DNA of 59,521 nucleotides from Deltaproteobacteria bacterium. Its GTDB lineage: Bacteria; Desulfobacterota; Desulfobacteria; Desulfobacterales; C00003060. Below the pieces are notes generated by a model. That model had not been told where the DNA came from and did no database searches. It saw only the letters and a program-made list of their open reading frames with translations. The position numbers were made by a program, and so were the translations under genes. Shown here one piece after another: positions 1 through 8,050 of this stretch; within the stretch, counting starts at the first letter, position 1; every line of letters begins with the position of its first letter. Location of the stretch: assembly GCA_019307135.1 (NCBI GenBank), contig JAFDKF010000032.1:1-59521 (forward strand), in the 5' to 3' direction.

Positions 1-509
1 AGCGACAACTGATCTATAGAATCAACAAGGCTAAAGAAAAGGCGGGCAGCGTCCTTGTGGTGTATGGTGGAAAGTTCTGTTATGTGAATGCCGATGAACC
101 CACCCGCACCATGACAAAAATCATCGAAGAGCAGGGACCCAATGTGGCGAGGGTGGAGGCGACGCACTGTATGGACATGCTGGCCAACGAAGAACAACGG
201 GAAAAGATCGCACAGGAAATGGCCGGTGGGGAAAAGGTATGGTGGATGACGCCGGGCTGGGTCAAGTTTCGACATTATGTGTTTAAGGGATGGGATAAGG
301 GTCTTGCCAATGAAAATTTTCCACGGCATACGGGGGGCGCGATCGTTTTGGATGCTATCGGGTATGTTGACCGGTATATTGCTGAACACCCGGAAGAGCT
401 TCTGGAATACTCTGACTGGATGGGAATACCTATCCACGCCTATCCAGTCACCTTGGATCGCTTCAAATCCTTGCTCCTGAAGCAGGCAGATGTATTACAT
501 AATAGATGA
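1..509 (+). CDS. DUF1638 family protein, 5'-truncated by the window edge
   Basis: The reading frame is open from base 3 and enters the window without a start, so the N-terminus lies upstream; the stop is at 507-509. The visible 169 residues include the stretch VVYGGKFCYVN, a Cys-bearing segment (ATHCMDML) and WWMTPGW, which I recognise as the DUF1638 pattern. The biochemical function of DUF1638 is unknown, but the family is repeatedly found near corrinoid proteins and methylamine or betaine methyltransferases in methanogens and Desulfobacterota. A homocysteine methyltransferase-like gene follows on the opposite strand, which fits that context. No substrate can be assigned from this fragment. 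Confidence 0.75.
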   Translation, partial: RQLIYRINKAKEKAGSVLVVYGGKFCYVNADEPTRTMTKIIEEQGPNVARVEATHCMDMLANEEQREKIAQEMAGGEKVWWMTPGWVKFRHYVFKGWDKGLANENFPRHTGGAIVLDAIGYVDRYIAEHPEELLEYSDWMGIPIHAYPVTLDRFKSLLLKQADVLHNR

Positions 510-596
510 GCGTTGAAAAGGGACTCTGCAGGACCTTCAAGGCCATGCAGACAGTCTTTCCATGCCCTGGCCTACTGCAATATCCACTTAGCCACT

Positions 597-760
597 CCCT
601 CGCCTTGGACAGCGGGCGGGATAAACCCCTGGCCCAGACCGGGTTTCTATATGGCACCAATTATTATTCTGGTGTCGCGCCAGGGCGGGCCGCCCCTACG
701 GCCTGTCTGCCCAGACAACCATCGTAGGGGCGACTTTATGTCGCCCGAAAACAGGGCGCA
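597..760. repeat. Compound REP-like palindromic repeat
   Basis: The 396-base gap 510-905 holds no credible gene. It carries a unit that begins with CCTGGCCCAGACC near 628 and ends with CGCGCCAGGGCGGGC near 690, followed by an inverted pair built on GTAGGGGCG (about 690-750). The same CCTGGCCCAGA ... CGCCAGGGCGGGC frame recurs at 22349-22449, 37565-37627 and 46219-46282, each time between genes. Confidence 0.7.
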
Positions 761-905
761 TAAGGCCTTGCCTACCTGAGGTTTTTGAGAAGTTACAAAA
801 AGAAGGAATAAGAAATGTATTTGTACTCAACAGGCAAAAGGGCTCAAATGGCCAACATCCTAACCGCACAGGTTGAATTTTTTCTGGGTGCTTCAAGAAT
901 GGCCG

Positions 906-1970
906 CTATTGACCTTTTTGAGATTTTTTGAGCAAGAAATGGCATACTGCTGGATTATATCGTTGCTCGCACAGAATTCGTTCGTCTCTTTCCTTCCTAT
1001 GATGCTTATCCCCTATAATAGTGTGTAACTCCAAGCGAGGAGAATACTTGCTATTTGGGACGGTTCGCCCTAAAGCCTCAGCCATGGCCCTCAGGTGATG
1101 AGGCGCCGTTCCGCAGCAACCACCGATGTAATTGATGCCCATCTGCTTCGCCTTCAAAGCGTAGTCGGCCATCTCAAACCTGGTAAGGACGAAGGGGTCT
1201 AGCTCGAGGGGAAACGCAATGTGGCCGTGGAATTGCTGAATTTGAAAATATGGTCTCTCCTCGGAACAGCGATAGGCAACCGGCTGCGCGGCTACAAAAC
1301 AAGACACTGTCTGACGTACCCTTGCTGCCAAAGGCAACATTCGTTTTGGGTCGCGAAAACAGTTGGTCCCAACGATGTCTGCGCCAAACTCTTCCAGTTC
1401 TCTAAAAGCCTCTTCCAAGAGAACCCCATCGAGGGTCCGATCTTGGTACTTGAATCCCAAGGTAATCATGGCCGGTTTACCAGTGGCCTTAATCGCCTCA
1501 AGGGCAATTTTGGCTTCCCCCAGATACTCTATAGTTTCGGCGATGAAGAAGTCTACGCCATGTGGGAGTTGATACATAATCTGCTGGTCGAACTGGCGTC
1601 TGGTTTCCTTACGACTGGATAGATCCGCTGGATCGTAGACCCAAGTGTTGGCCAAGTTACCGGCAACAACACACCCATATTGCTTAGCCACCTCGTTTGC
1701 GATACGCACTGCCACAGAGTTAATCTCCGCAAGAACTCCTTTTTTGCCGATATCTTTCAGTTTCTCTTCATGAGCATAGTAAGTCAACGCTTGTAACACC
1801 TGAGCACCAGCTCGGGCAAAGTCAGTTTGTAGCTGCTTGAGGGCTTCCGGGTGCTCAATGGAAACTTCAGGGGTAAAAGGCCCTGCGCTGACGTAGCCCC
1901 TGCGCTCCATTTCAAATATGGTCCCACCGTCTCCAAGGACAATATCTTTTTTCAGTAAATTCAAAATCAT
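906..1970 (-). CDS. Homocysteine S-methyltransferase family protein (BHMT-like)
   Basis: A TIM-barrel, zinc-dependent methyltransferase of the betaine-homocysteine/homocysteine S-methyltransferase family (PF02574); such enzymes move a methyl group onto homocysteine or a related thiol. The N-terminus has GDGGTIFEMERRGY and TPEV as in BHMT-like proteins. The zinc ligands are visible as GTNC in the middle and GGCCGT near the C-terminus. I chose the internal ATG at 1970 (protein MILNLLKKDIV...) because homologues start just before the GDGG motif. An ATG at 1991 would add seven residues, but it abuts a dispersed repeat (1992-2025) and has no ribosome-binding site. The real methyl donor is unknown; the neighbouring DUF1638 gene points to corrinoid/methylamine metabolism. 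Confidence 0.8.
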   Translation of the reverse strand: MILNLLKKDIVLGDGGTIFEMERRGYVSAGPFTPEVSIEHPEALKQLQTDFARAGAQVLQALTYYAHEEKLKDIGKKGVLAEINSVAVRIANEVAKQYGCVVAGNLANTWVYDPADLSSRKETRRQFDQQIMYQLPHGVDFFIAETIEYLGEAKIALEAIKATGKPAMITLGFKYQDRTLDGVLLEEAFRELEEFGADIVGTNCFRDPKRMLPLAARVRQTVSCFVAAQPVAYRCSEERPYFQIQQFHGHIAFPLELDPFVLTRFEMADYALKAKQMGINYIGGCCGTAPHHLRAMAEALGRTVPNSKYSPRLELHTIIGDKHHRKERDERILCEQRYNPAVCHFLLKKSQKGQ

Positions 1971-1991
1971 CGAGCTTTCGGCATCCTTCAT

Positions 1992-2026
1992 TTTGTGGGG
2001 GACAGAGCCCCCACGCTACGCTGCCT
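1992..2026. repeat. Dispersed hairpin repeat (TGGGGGACAGAGCCCCCA)
   Basis: A palindrome, TGGGGGACAGAGCCCCCACG, followed by CTACG. The same unit in the opposite orientation lies at 39393-39415 upstream of the HDOD kinase. It directly adjoins the possible start of the methyltransferase gene. Confidence 0.65.
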
Positions 2027-3493
2027 TGGCCGGGTAGTGGGTTCAACCGGTCATAAAAGGGGCACTTTTCAAGACAAAAACTGGATCACTTTCCTATACC
2101 GGTCATGGCTGGGTGTGAAAGACACTCAAGATTGCTGTTGTAGGTCCCTGTGATCATGAAGTGTCAGACTTTTCCACATTGATTTCAGGGCCACTTGGTC
2201 AGGGCGATTTGAAGGCCAGTTTTAGAAGTCATACTGATTTTTGATTTGTATTTGAACACCTCGATTTCCCCACGACGAGACTTGGTTCAGTCCTACACTT
2301 TTACGCTTGTTGAACATTTCTGCAAGCCTTTTCTTGATACCGTGACGATCGCCGTCCAAATAGGTTAACAAGTCAACATGTTGCCACTATTAAGCGGTTT
2401 CGGGAAGAATTTTTGTAACCGTTCACGGGTTCAATTGTTCACGGGTTCACCGAACAAATGTTGTGACCCCTTATCACCGCCCGATTGATGATTTGAAGAT
2501 TGATGATTGAAAAAACAATCGACAATCGACAATCAAAAAAGGTAACCCTGAACCCTGCCCGCCGTTGCCAGAGACCTGCCCGCCATTGCCGTGTCTGCTG
2601 GCATTGTAGTTGCCCGGCGACCGTGGCGCCCTGCCCGCCATTGCCAGACATGCCGGCACATAAGCTGAATGCTGTCTCAGGCGTCGGCAGGCGGGTGCCA
2701 GGCGGGGGTGAACTCTGAACCTGTGAACGCCTACAGTTTTTCAAATCAGGTCTGTGAAATCCACCATTCGATATGTCTGTAGTATGCTATGATGGAGAGA
2801 CTCAACAATGCCTGCAGGGGCGATATGAAGCTCCACGGCTTTCTACTTTCAGGAGGGTAACCGAACAGATCCAGTCGCCATGGGCTTTATTGATACTGGA
2901 GGTTTCAAAGAGACTTGAAACGCAACGCTGCAGGGTGAATTCAGGTGAGGGCGAAACAGAAAACAGGCCTGTTAAAGAAACTAATCCGCTTTGTGTTTAA
3001 GGACCTATGGGAGTCCACCTACAGGAGAAAAAAACAAAGGGCCCTCTACCGTTACCATGCCTTTGGTCCATCGCCTGGGGAAGCCCAGCGCACCTATTAC
3101 CCCCGGTATCGATGGCTCAGAAAAGAAAAAAAGTGATCTCAAAATTTCTTACCTGAACCATTACCGTCATCTTAGATCGTGGCTCACAGGGTTGCAGCCG
3201 TATATTTCTTACGAAACTCGGTATCATTAATGGTGTATTGGGGCAGAAGTTGCGCTATGCACTGTAAAAAATATCCCTGCGCTCGTTTCCCCAAGACAAT
3301 ACATGGTAGAATGTATTCGGATAGTCCAATCTCACCGGGCGTGCCATGGCCCAATAACACCTTCTGGCACACTCCTGTCAACCCCTAAATGACAAATGAA
3401 GATGTGACACCGGACAGCCCTCCGGACAGCCCCTCGACTCGTGCACTTCGTCCAGTCAAGATTGGCACCTAATGTGCGGGTCGGAGCAAGCCC
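2027..3493. other. Long stretch with no supported gene; repeats and remnants
   Basis: No reading frame here looks like a gene. On the minus strand at 2222-2395 a frame without a start reads LTYLDGDRHGIKKRLAEMF and ends at a stop, which may be the tail of an unrecognised lost gene. At about 2395-2465 there are tandem GTTCACGGGTTCA units. At 2537-2740 there are several CCTGCCCGCC[AG]TTGCCAG palindromes ending in GGTGAACTCTGAACCTGTGAACGC, a sequence repeated at 44137-44163. From 2750 to 3490 I see nothing that explains the sequence. Confidence 0.5.
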
Positions 3494-3985
3494 TTATGTT
3501 GCAACATAAACGCCCCTACCAGCTCTCTTTATTTTGCCTTGTTTGGACGCTCTGAAGACGATATTCCTGATCTTCTTATCTTCAAACCCGCTCTTTTTGA
3601 CCAACGTAGGAACATCAACGCCCTCTTTCGACCTGTTGACGATGTTGATGACCTGCTCAGTAGCTGTCAATGCAGCAGATTTCTTTGCGGGGGCTTTTTT
3701 CGCAGCAGGCTTTCTGGCGGGTTTAGCCTTGGCCTTTACTTTCTTGGCAGCCTTGTCCTTCTCAAACTTTTCAACTGCCTTGATCAGTTTTTCCGTCTGC
3801 TTTGTGAGTACCTTCAGGGCCTCGGCTGTGTGTTGTGCCGGGGATTTGAGTTTTATAGCAGTTTGAGCCTTTTCAAGCTGGCCTGCCGCTGTCTTTTTCA
3901 GTTTCTCCGTCAGCTCCTTCGTCTTCTTTGTGAGCGCCTTGAATTCCTTGGACACCGCCTGAAGATCTTTCTTCAGTTGTTTCAT
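3494..3985 (-). CDS. Lysine-rich histone H1-like protein with winged-helix end
   Basis: A 163-residue, very basic protein. Residues 1-90 are Lys/Glu/Leu-rich and look like a coiled coil (KKDLQAVSKEFKALTKKTKE). Residues about 95-125 are a Lys/Ala/Pro tail of the AlgP or histone H1 type (KPARKPAAKKAPAKK). The last 55 residues (TEQVINIVNRSKEGVDVPTL and on) resemble a small winged helix. It probably binds DNA non-specifically and acts in the nucleoid. The ATG at 3985 is chosen because AGGAGG stands just upstream; a longer frame to 4045 exists but has no ribosome-binding site. A candidate promoter lies at 4041-4070. It is a lone gene between repeat-rich gaps. Confidence 0.75.
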   Translation of the reverse strand: MKQLKKDLQAVSKEFKALTKKTKELTEKLKKTAAGQLEKAQTAIKLKSPAQHTAEALKVLTKQTEKLIKAVEKFEKDKAAKKVKAKAKPARKPAAKKAPAKKSAALTATEQVINIVNRSKEGVDVPTLVKKSGFEDKKIRNIVFRASKQGKIKRAGRGVYVAT

Positions 3986-4040
3986 CGTCGCTTTCCTCCT
4001 TTGTTGTTGGTGAATAAGGGCCTCCATCGGAGCCTGTGGG

Positions 4041-4070
4041 TTCATAGAACATAACCTTTTGAAAGGTCAA
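4041..4070 (-). promoter_or_regulatory. Candidate sigma-70 promoter for the histone-like gene
   Basis: On the minus strand TTGACC (4070-4065) and TATGAA (4046-4041) are separated by 18 bases, close to the -35/-10 consensus, about 55 bases upstream of the chosen start at 3985. Predicted by eye only. Confidence 0.4.
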
Positions 4071-4106
4071 GGAAAAATGTTCAGTTTTATTGCCAGGCTT
4101 TGTAAT

Positions 4107-4271
4107 CTGATAATGATTGGGCTGGCGAAAGAGTTTCTTACAAAAACCGCAACTGTGACGGTCTCACAATCGGTTTTGACGACTGCTGCAAGGATGAGGA
4201 ATACTGGCTGGGACTTGGAAAATACAGGGAAGAGGGGAGACAGCTTCCTACATCAAAGGCCCTCGCGTAAG
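4107..4271 (+). pseudogene. Possible TraN-like protein fragment
   Basis: A 54-residue frame without a start codon contains CDGLTIGFDDCCKD followed by EEYWLGLGKYREEG. Paired cysteines after a GF..CCKD motif, followed by a G-rich and E-rich segment, resemble the C-terminal part of conjugative TraN proteins. The frame is closed by a stop upstream (about 4104) and ends at 4271. It would be the relic of a conjugative element. An overlapping 92-residue frame at 4059-4337 is less protein-like. This is a weak motif match only. Confidence 0.28.
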
Positions 4272-4468
4272 AACATGTATGCAGCCATTCATGTACTCAA
4301 ATTGCGGTCTCTTGAGGAGTCATGCCACATGATGTAAAAGGAAAAACTGGCTGTTCGTTTCTTAGTACATTAGCTCGAAAGATTTTAGATCATAGAATTT
4401 GGCATTAAATGAAATTGATCTGCTGTTTATGATCCGTTTTCACACGGTCTGGCGTTTGGTTGGGTTCT

Positions 4469-4729
4469 TTAGACTGCCACGGTTTCTGGTTCATACTTTA
4501 TAAGGGGAACGGATATAGTAGGTGCTTTGTTTATACGGTTACTGTCCTTAAGTAGCGCGGCGATATGTTCCCCTACCTCTGCATTGACCACTTTTTCACC
4601 ACATTGAGGACATACCCCGGCTGGAACTTTCTCAATCACTACCAATTTGTCCTTAATCCAGAAGTCCTGCTGGATATTCTTCTCCTCCAGTGGAGTGTCA
4701 CAGGTTTCGCATTTTCCGTAATCATACAT
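4469..4729 (-). CDS. YgiT-type zinc-finger protein (antitoxin-like)
   Basis: An 86-residue protein with two CxxC pairs (CETCD near residue 8 and CPQCG near 40), and a middle reading WIKDKLVVIEKVPAGVCPQCG that is characteristic of YgiT-type (MqsA N-terminal-like) zinc-finger proteins. These usually accompany a small DUF4258 toxin as the second gene of a type II toxin-antitoxin pair. Here the upstream partner is only a fragment (4751-4912). The ATG at 4729 is chosen because GGGAGG lies eight bases before it; earlier ATG and GTG codons overlap that site. The C-terminus (APTISVPLIKYEPE) resembles the usual antitoxin end, so the gene may be intact although orphaned. Confidence 0.8.
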   Translation of the reverse strand: MYDYGKCETCDTPLEEKNIQQDFWIKDKLVVIEKVPAGVCPQCGEKVVNAEVGEHIAALLKDSNRINKAPTISVPLIKYEPETVAV

Positions 4730-4750
4730 TATCATCACCTCCCAAAAACA

Positions 4751-4912
4751 TTATAGAGCATATACCGTTATAAAAAGCAATTTGCCAGTACTCTTGATCC
4801 TGCAGATGACACCAATCTCCCTTTCATCAGTGGACCGGCCTACGATTTCATAACGTGTACCTCTGGGATCTCGTGTAAACTTTCGTCTAATCCTGCCTGT
4901 TTCTATGGCTCT
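4751..4912 (-). pseudogene. Truncated DUF4258 toxin remnant
   Basis: Minus-strand frame of 53 residues with no start codon, closed upstream by a TAA. It reads RRKFTRDPRGTRYEIVGRST and ends ITVYAL-stop 22 bases before the YgiT gene. RGTRYEIVG...GVICRIK...LLFITVYAL is the typical C-terminal half of a DUF4258 (RelE/BrnT-like) toxin. The N-terminal half is missing, so the toxin is presumably dead while its antitoxin survives. The break falls next to the ATPase remnant at 4921. Confidence 0.65.
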
Positions 4913-4920
4913 TTACCTCT

Positions 4921-5328
4921 TTGACCGGAAGAATCGTTTCCAATGAGGTCTTTCCCCTCGGTTTCCAAGAGTTCCTGGCATTCAAGAATAAAGAAAACCT
5001 GTTCTCCGAAAACATAGGCCGGATATTTGAGAATGTGGTCTATCTGGCTTTGAGGAGAAAAGGAGAAGAGGTCTTCTATTGGAAAGGAAAAGGCGAGGTT
5101 GATTTTCTTGTAAGAAAAGGGACTAAAATCGACAGGCTAATCAATGTTTGCTGGGAACTCAATAAGAACAACGAAAAAAGAGAATTATCCAGCCTGTGTG
5201 AAGCCATGGAACAATTCAATCTTGCTGATGCCCAAATCATTGTGAGTGGATATGATGATCGAGTGAAGATCAAAGGAAAAAAGATCGTGATCACCAACTT
5301 CTTCAGCTGGCTCAAGAAAGGAAATTAA
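4921..5328 (+). pseudogene. Deletion-derived AAA/DUF4143 ATPase remnant
   Basis: The frame begins TGRIVSNEVFPLGFQEFLAF, which corresponds to the LTGR...FPLSFREFL segment in the AAA_14 domain of prokaryotic AAA/DUF4143 ATPases. It then jumps directly to ENIGRIFENVVYLALRRKG...YWKGKGEVDFLV, the C-terminal part of the same family. The Walker motifs and roughly 150 residues between the two parts are absent. The gene has therefore lost its N-terminus and has an internal deletion, and the listed GTG/ATG-type start is not genuine. Such ATPases are frequent in mobile and toxin-antitoxin neighbourhoods. Confidence 0.65.
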
Positions 5329-5465
5329 CGTCACAGGTCGCAATTTTTCGTGTCCATCCTTGAAAACAACCCTCCTGCCTGTCGGTTGACCGAAATCTGG
5401 CCCATAAGGTTGACAAAGCTGTTGATATCCATTACAAATCTATGACAAAATCGTCGGGTGGGTGA

Positions 5466-5615
5466 AACACAGATGTTGAAAGGTATCGCCACATTGTCGA
5501 AGCCCGTAGCCTTTTATGCTACTGGGCGGTAAGAGAGCTGGGAATCACCATGTCATCTCTTGCCCGCAAACTAAAAATTTCAGTTCCAGCTGTCAGCAAA
5601 TCAGCTTACTTGTAG
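5466..5615 (+). pseudogene. RAYT (REP-associated tyrosine transposase) C-terminal remnant
   Basis: A frame without a start reads RYRHIVEARSLLCYWAVREL and continues GITMSSLARKLKISVPAVSK before a TAG at 5613-5615. ARS..CYWAVRELG followed by a helix-turn-helix (LARKLKISVPAVS) is the C-terminal signature of Y1-type RAYT transposases in Desulfobacterota. The catalytic HUH region is missing. The remnant overlaps the 5' end of the next frame and seems to have replaced the start of the DUF1122 gene. Confidence 0.6.
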
Positions 5616-5650
5616 AGTATAAAGAAAAAAAACGAAAAGGGCACTGGGAT

Positions 5651-6241
5651 GTGGGAATATATCTTGAAGACCAGGAAGGCAGAAGAAATCCTACTGCCTG
5701 CATACGAGGACTCTACAGCGTGGGCCGAGTGGATGCAGGTGCTACAGGGCATTTTTTCCAGACGGAGCTAAAGTCACAAATAGAATTTATAGACGAAACA
5801 GATAGTCGCTGCAGCACGATAAATCTTATTGATTCACTTTTGGCAGAATGCCTATATAACTCCATTGGACAAATTATGCGGCCGGGCGGGCAGTTATTTA
5901 TTTCTTACGTTAACGAAAAGAGTTTCAGCGAACATTGTGAAAAGGCTTTCAGGCTTGGCATACCTCCCATTGCCACTACGTTAGGGAAACTAGTTGCTTT
6001 GAGTGGCTGTATAAAGGTCTGGAGTTATTATGGAGCAGAAGGACGATCTCGCATCGAAGGAGAAAAACCAGCAACCCCGGAGGCCAAGTTAAAGTCAATA
6101 CAAGAGATGCTGGGTGTGCTTAATGAATATCTTGGAAGTCAACCAAGATCCATGAGCGAGAAATGTGTAGAGGCCATTTGCAGAGACAATGCAAGGAAAC
6201 TGATCAGGCATCTGCAGGGAGAGGAAAGTGGGATGAATTGA
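5651..6241 (+). CDS. DUF1122 family protein with an uncertain, possibly lost, start
   Basis: The C-terminal half reads GIPPIATTLGKLVALSG, then KVWSYYGAEGRSRIEGEKP, which matches the conserved DUF1122 block (G.PP..T.LG ... EG...K..GEKP); the function of DUF1122 is unknown. The frame is open from 5516, but the first 35 codons are another frame of the RAYT remnant. Homology-like sequence starts around LLVEYKEKKRKGHWD (about 5608), where there is no ATG, GTG or TTG with a ribosome-binding site. I list the GTG at 5651 as the first usable start. The gene may be a 5'-truncated pseudogene. It is followed after 25 bases by a zinc-ribbon gene on the same strand. Confidence 0.5.
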   Translation: MGIYLEDQEGRRNPTACIRGLYSVGRVDAGATGHFFQTELKSQIEFIDETDSRCSTINLIDSLLAECLYNSIGQIMRPGGQLFISYVNEKSFSEHCEKAFRLGIPPIATTLGKLVALSGCIKVWSYYGAEGRSRIEGEKPATPEAKLKSIQEMLGVLNEYLGSQPRSMSEKCVEAICRDNARKLIRHLQGEESGMN

Positions 6242-6266
6242 TGGACGTGCCAAAAAAGCTCATGGA

Positions 6267-6938
6267 GTGAATCAAAGAATGGTCGTTACGAGAGCTGAGG
6301 TTTATGAAAAGGTCGTATTTGCCGAAAGGCCCGTGTGTCCCTATTGTGGCAAAGAGATGAAAGTGTGGGCATCTTATGAAACTGGCTTTGGTTGTGGCTC
6401 TAGATGGGGGACGCCATATCTCTTCATTTGCGCCAATGACGAGTGTCCGCTTTTTGTCGATGGTTGGGAGCACATGAGAGAGACTTACGGTCGACCATGT
6501 TCCTATCGATGCATATGCTATCCTGATTCGCGTAAGACAGAAACGATGGTGGTCTATTCTTACGACAAGTCAGGGATTATCGACGAGGCAACCATTTCTG
6601 CAGACAAAGCGCGGGGGACGTTGGAAGACCCCGCAGTCCAGGAATTGCTCAGCCATTTTGAGTCAAGAGGCTTAGAGAGCCTTTTGTCCTGCCTCTTTGA
6701 CCGGGACGTCTATTACAAAGTTCGGTTGAGGGCCGCAGAACTCATCGGAGAACTCGGCCTACTTGAAGCTATTGAGCCTTTGCGCAACTATCAGTTTAGA
6801 GATCAGCGCATTGCGGACAGGGTACGCAATACCATCAAGAGATTACATGACATAACTGGAACTCGAGAATGCCCTTATTGCGCAGAGATTGTTGAGGACG
6901 GCGTTGCCACATGCAGTCACTGCGGGAGAAGTCTGTGA
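6267..6938 (+). CDS. Zinc-ribbon protein with central HEAT-like repeats
   Basis: A 223-residue cytosolic protein. The N-terminus has CPYCGKEM (about residues 24-31) and a second set of cysteines (C...CP). The middle, about residues 120-195, is helical with HEAT/PBS-lyase-like pattern (KVRLRAAELIGELGLLEAIEPLR, shown here as KVRLRAAELIGELGLLEAI). The end is a zinc ribbon with CPYCAE...CSHCGRSL. The combination suggests a scaffold or regulatory protein; no function is established. TTG/ATG choice: the ATG-like start at 6267 follows TGGAGTG. It is flanked by RAYT remnants on both sides, so the pair 5651-6938 may have been moved together. Confidence 0.7.
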   Translation: MNQRMVVTRAEVYEKVVFAERPVCPYCGKEMKVWASYETGFGCGSRWGTPYLFICANDECPLFVDGWEHMRETYGRPCSYRCICYPDSRKTETMVVYSYDKSGIIDEATISADKARGTLEDPAVQELLSHFESRGLESLLSCLFDRDVYYKVRLRAAELIGELGLLEAIEPLRNYQFRDQRIADRVRNTIKRLHDITGTRECPYCAEIVEDGVATCSHCGRSL

Positions 6939-7009
6939 GGGGTCGATAATCCCGAGAAACGCATGAACGCATGGCCGTCCCTTCATCCTTTATACTGGCA
7001 CCCTGCATC

Positions 7010-7106
7010 ATGTCATCTTTCGGGAGTTCCATTGGCAGAAGTAGCCTGCCAGGTGGGAGTTTCTTCGTCTGCTGTCTCCAGGGGTGCGTCCGGGGCAGAA
7101 AAATAA
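7010..7106 (+). pseudogene. Second RAYT C-terminal remnant
   Basis: The frame SGVPLAEVACQVGVSSSAVS then RGASGAEK-stop (TAA at 7104-7106) is the helix-turn-helix end of a RAYT/IS200-like transposase. Nothing of the catalytic domain is visible. With 5466-5615 it brackets the DUF1122 and zinc-ribbon genes. Confidence 0.45.
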
Positions 7107-7367
7107 CAGATCGCTTTCGAGGTCAAGGAACGCCATGTGGTCGACGGCAAGCGAAGCAAAAGGGAGTAGAACTGGCTATGAAGGCCCGCAAGGCAAGTTC
7201 TGCACCAACGTCCCCCTCGGGTCGACTAGCGGTGGATGGACATCCATGAAATCATAATAATTCCTGAAGCTAATCTTGCGCTATACGCGAAGTATGCCAC
7301 GCAAAGCTCGCATGGACGTCCCGAGCGCTTTGCACTACGACTTTGATAGGAACTTGGATACTTGCTT

Positions 7368-7823
7368 ATGACCGACAGTGGTGGCAAGAAAACTTACACG
7401 TTCTTGATGCCCGGCGAAGAGCGCATTTTTTTCGACCATTTCCATACGATTGCAATTGCGCTCTTCCTGATTTTCAGCTCGCTAGGGGTCTTTGTCTCGG
7501 AGATGACCGTGGCCGAGGCCATGCTCCGTGGGCTTGTTTTTGTCTCGCCGATCTATGTTGTGTACTTGGTGTACGCAAAGCGGTTCGCCGACGTGGTGAC
7601 GCTTGATTTTGATGCGCGTAAAGTACGGTTTTCATTCCACGACGGGCGGGGCTCGTTTGAAAGGGATTTTCAGGAAATCAAGTGGGTCAAGTTTCAATTC
7701 TATCTCACTTTTGTGATGGACGACGCCAGAATCATGGTCAAACGGCCGAAGAACAAGAAGGAAATATTTGTGATGCTCAATTCCGTCTTCACGGTCAATC
7801 GGGGCATCTTTGGGGGGCTCTGA
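7368..7823 (+). CDS. Hypothetical protein with two membrane segments
   Basis: A 151-residue protein. Two hydrophobic segments are visible: TIAIALFLIFSSLGVFV (about residues 27-43) and AMLRGLVFVSPIYVVYLVYA (about 51-70). A soluble part of about 75 residues follows with a beta-strand-like pattern (VVTLDFDARKVRFSF ... IKWVKFQFYLTFVM), reminiscent of PH-like domains of small bacterial membrane proteins. No family is recognised with certainty. The ATG at 7368 is preferred over the TTG at 7362. No operon partner. Confidence 0.55.
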   Translation: MTDSGGKKTYTFLMPGEERIFFDHFHTIAIALFLIFSSLGVFVSEMTVAEAMLRGLVFVSPIYVVYLVYAKRFADVVTLDFDARKVRFSFHDGRGSFERDFQEIKWVKFQFYLTFVMDDARIMVKRPKNKKEIFVMLNSVFTVNRGIFGGL

Positions 7824-8050
7824 AAGACGAGCGCATTTTGGGATTTTAGAGACATCTATTGTTTTATATAACTTTCTAGACAGGACAATAGGGGCCGCTA
7901 TTGACTGTGTTGAATAACTCTGACACGAAGATTGGAAGTGTCCATTAGGTTCTTCATATATTACAAGAAATGCTTCATCATGATAGGAATCTGAATCAAG
8001 ACTCAGCAATGTCCGGTTAGGAAATTGCTGGGTTAAAATGAAACAAATTA

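Noticed and set aside
2773..3230. Three overlapping short frames after 2773, considered as a group II intron or reverse-transcriptase relic
   Set aside because: No YADD box, no intron domain V pattern and no recognisable RT motif could be found.
4059..4337. A 92-codon plus-strand frame (MKGQGKMFSFIARL...)
   Set aside because: Its composition is not protein-like and the overlapping frame with the CDGLTIGFDDCCKD stretch is better; no ribosome-binding site.
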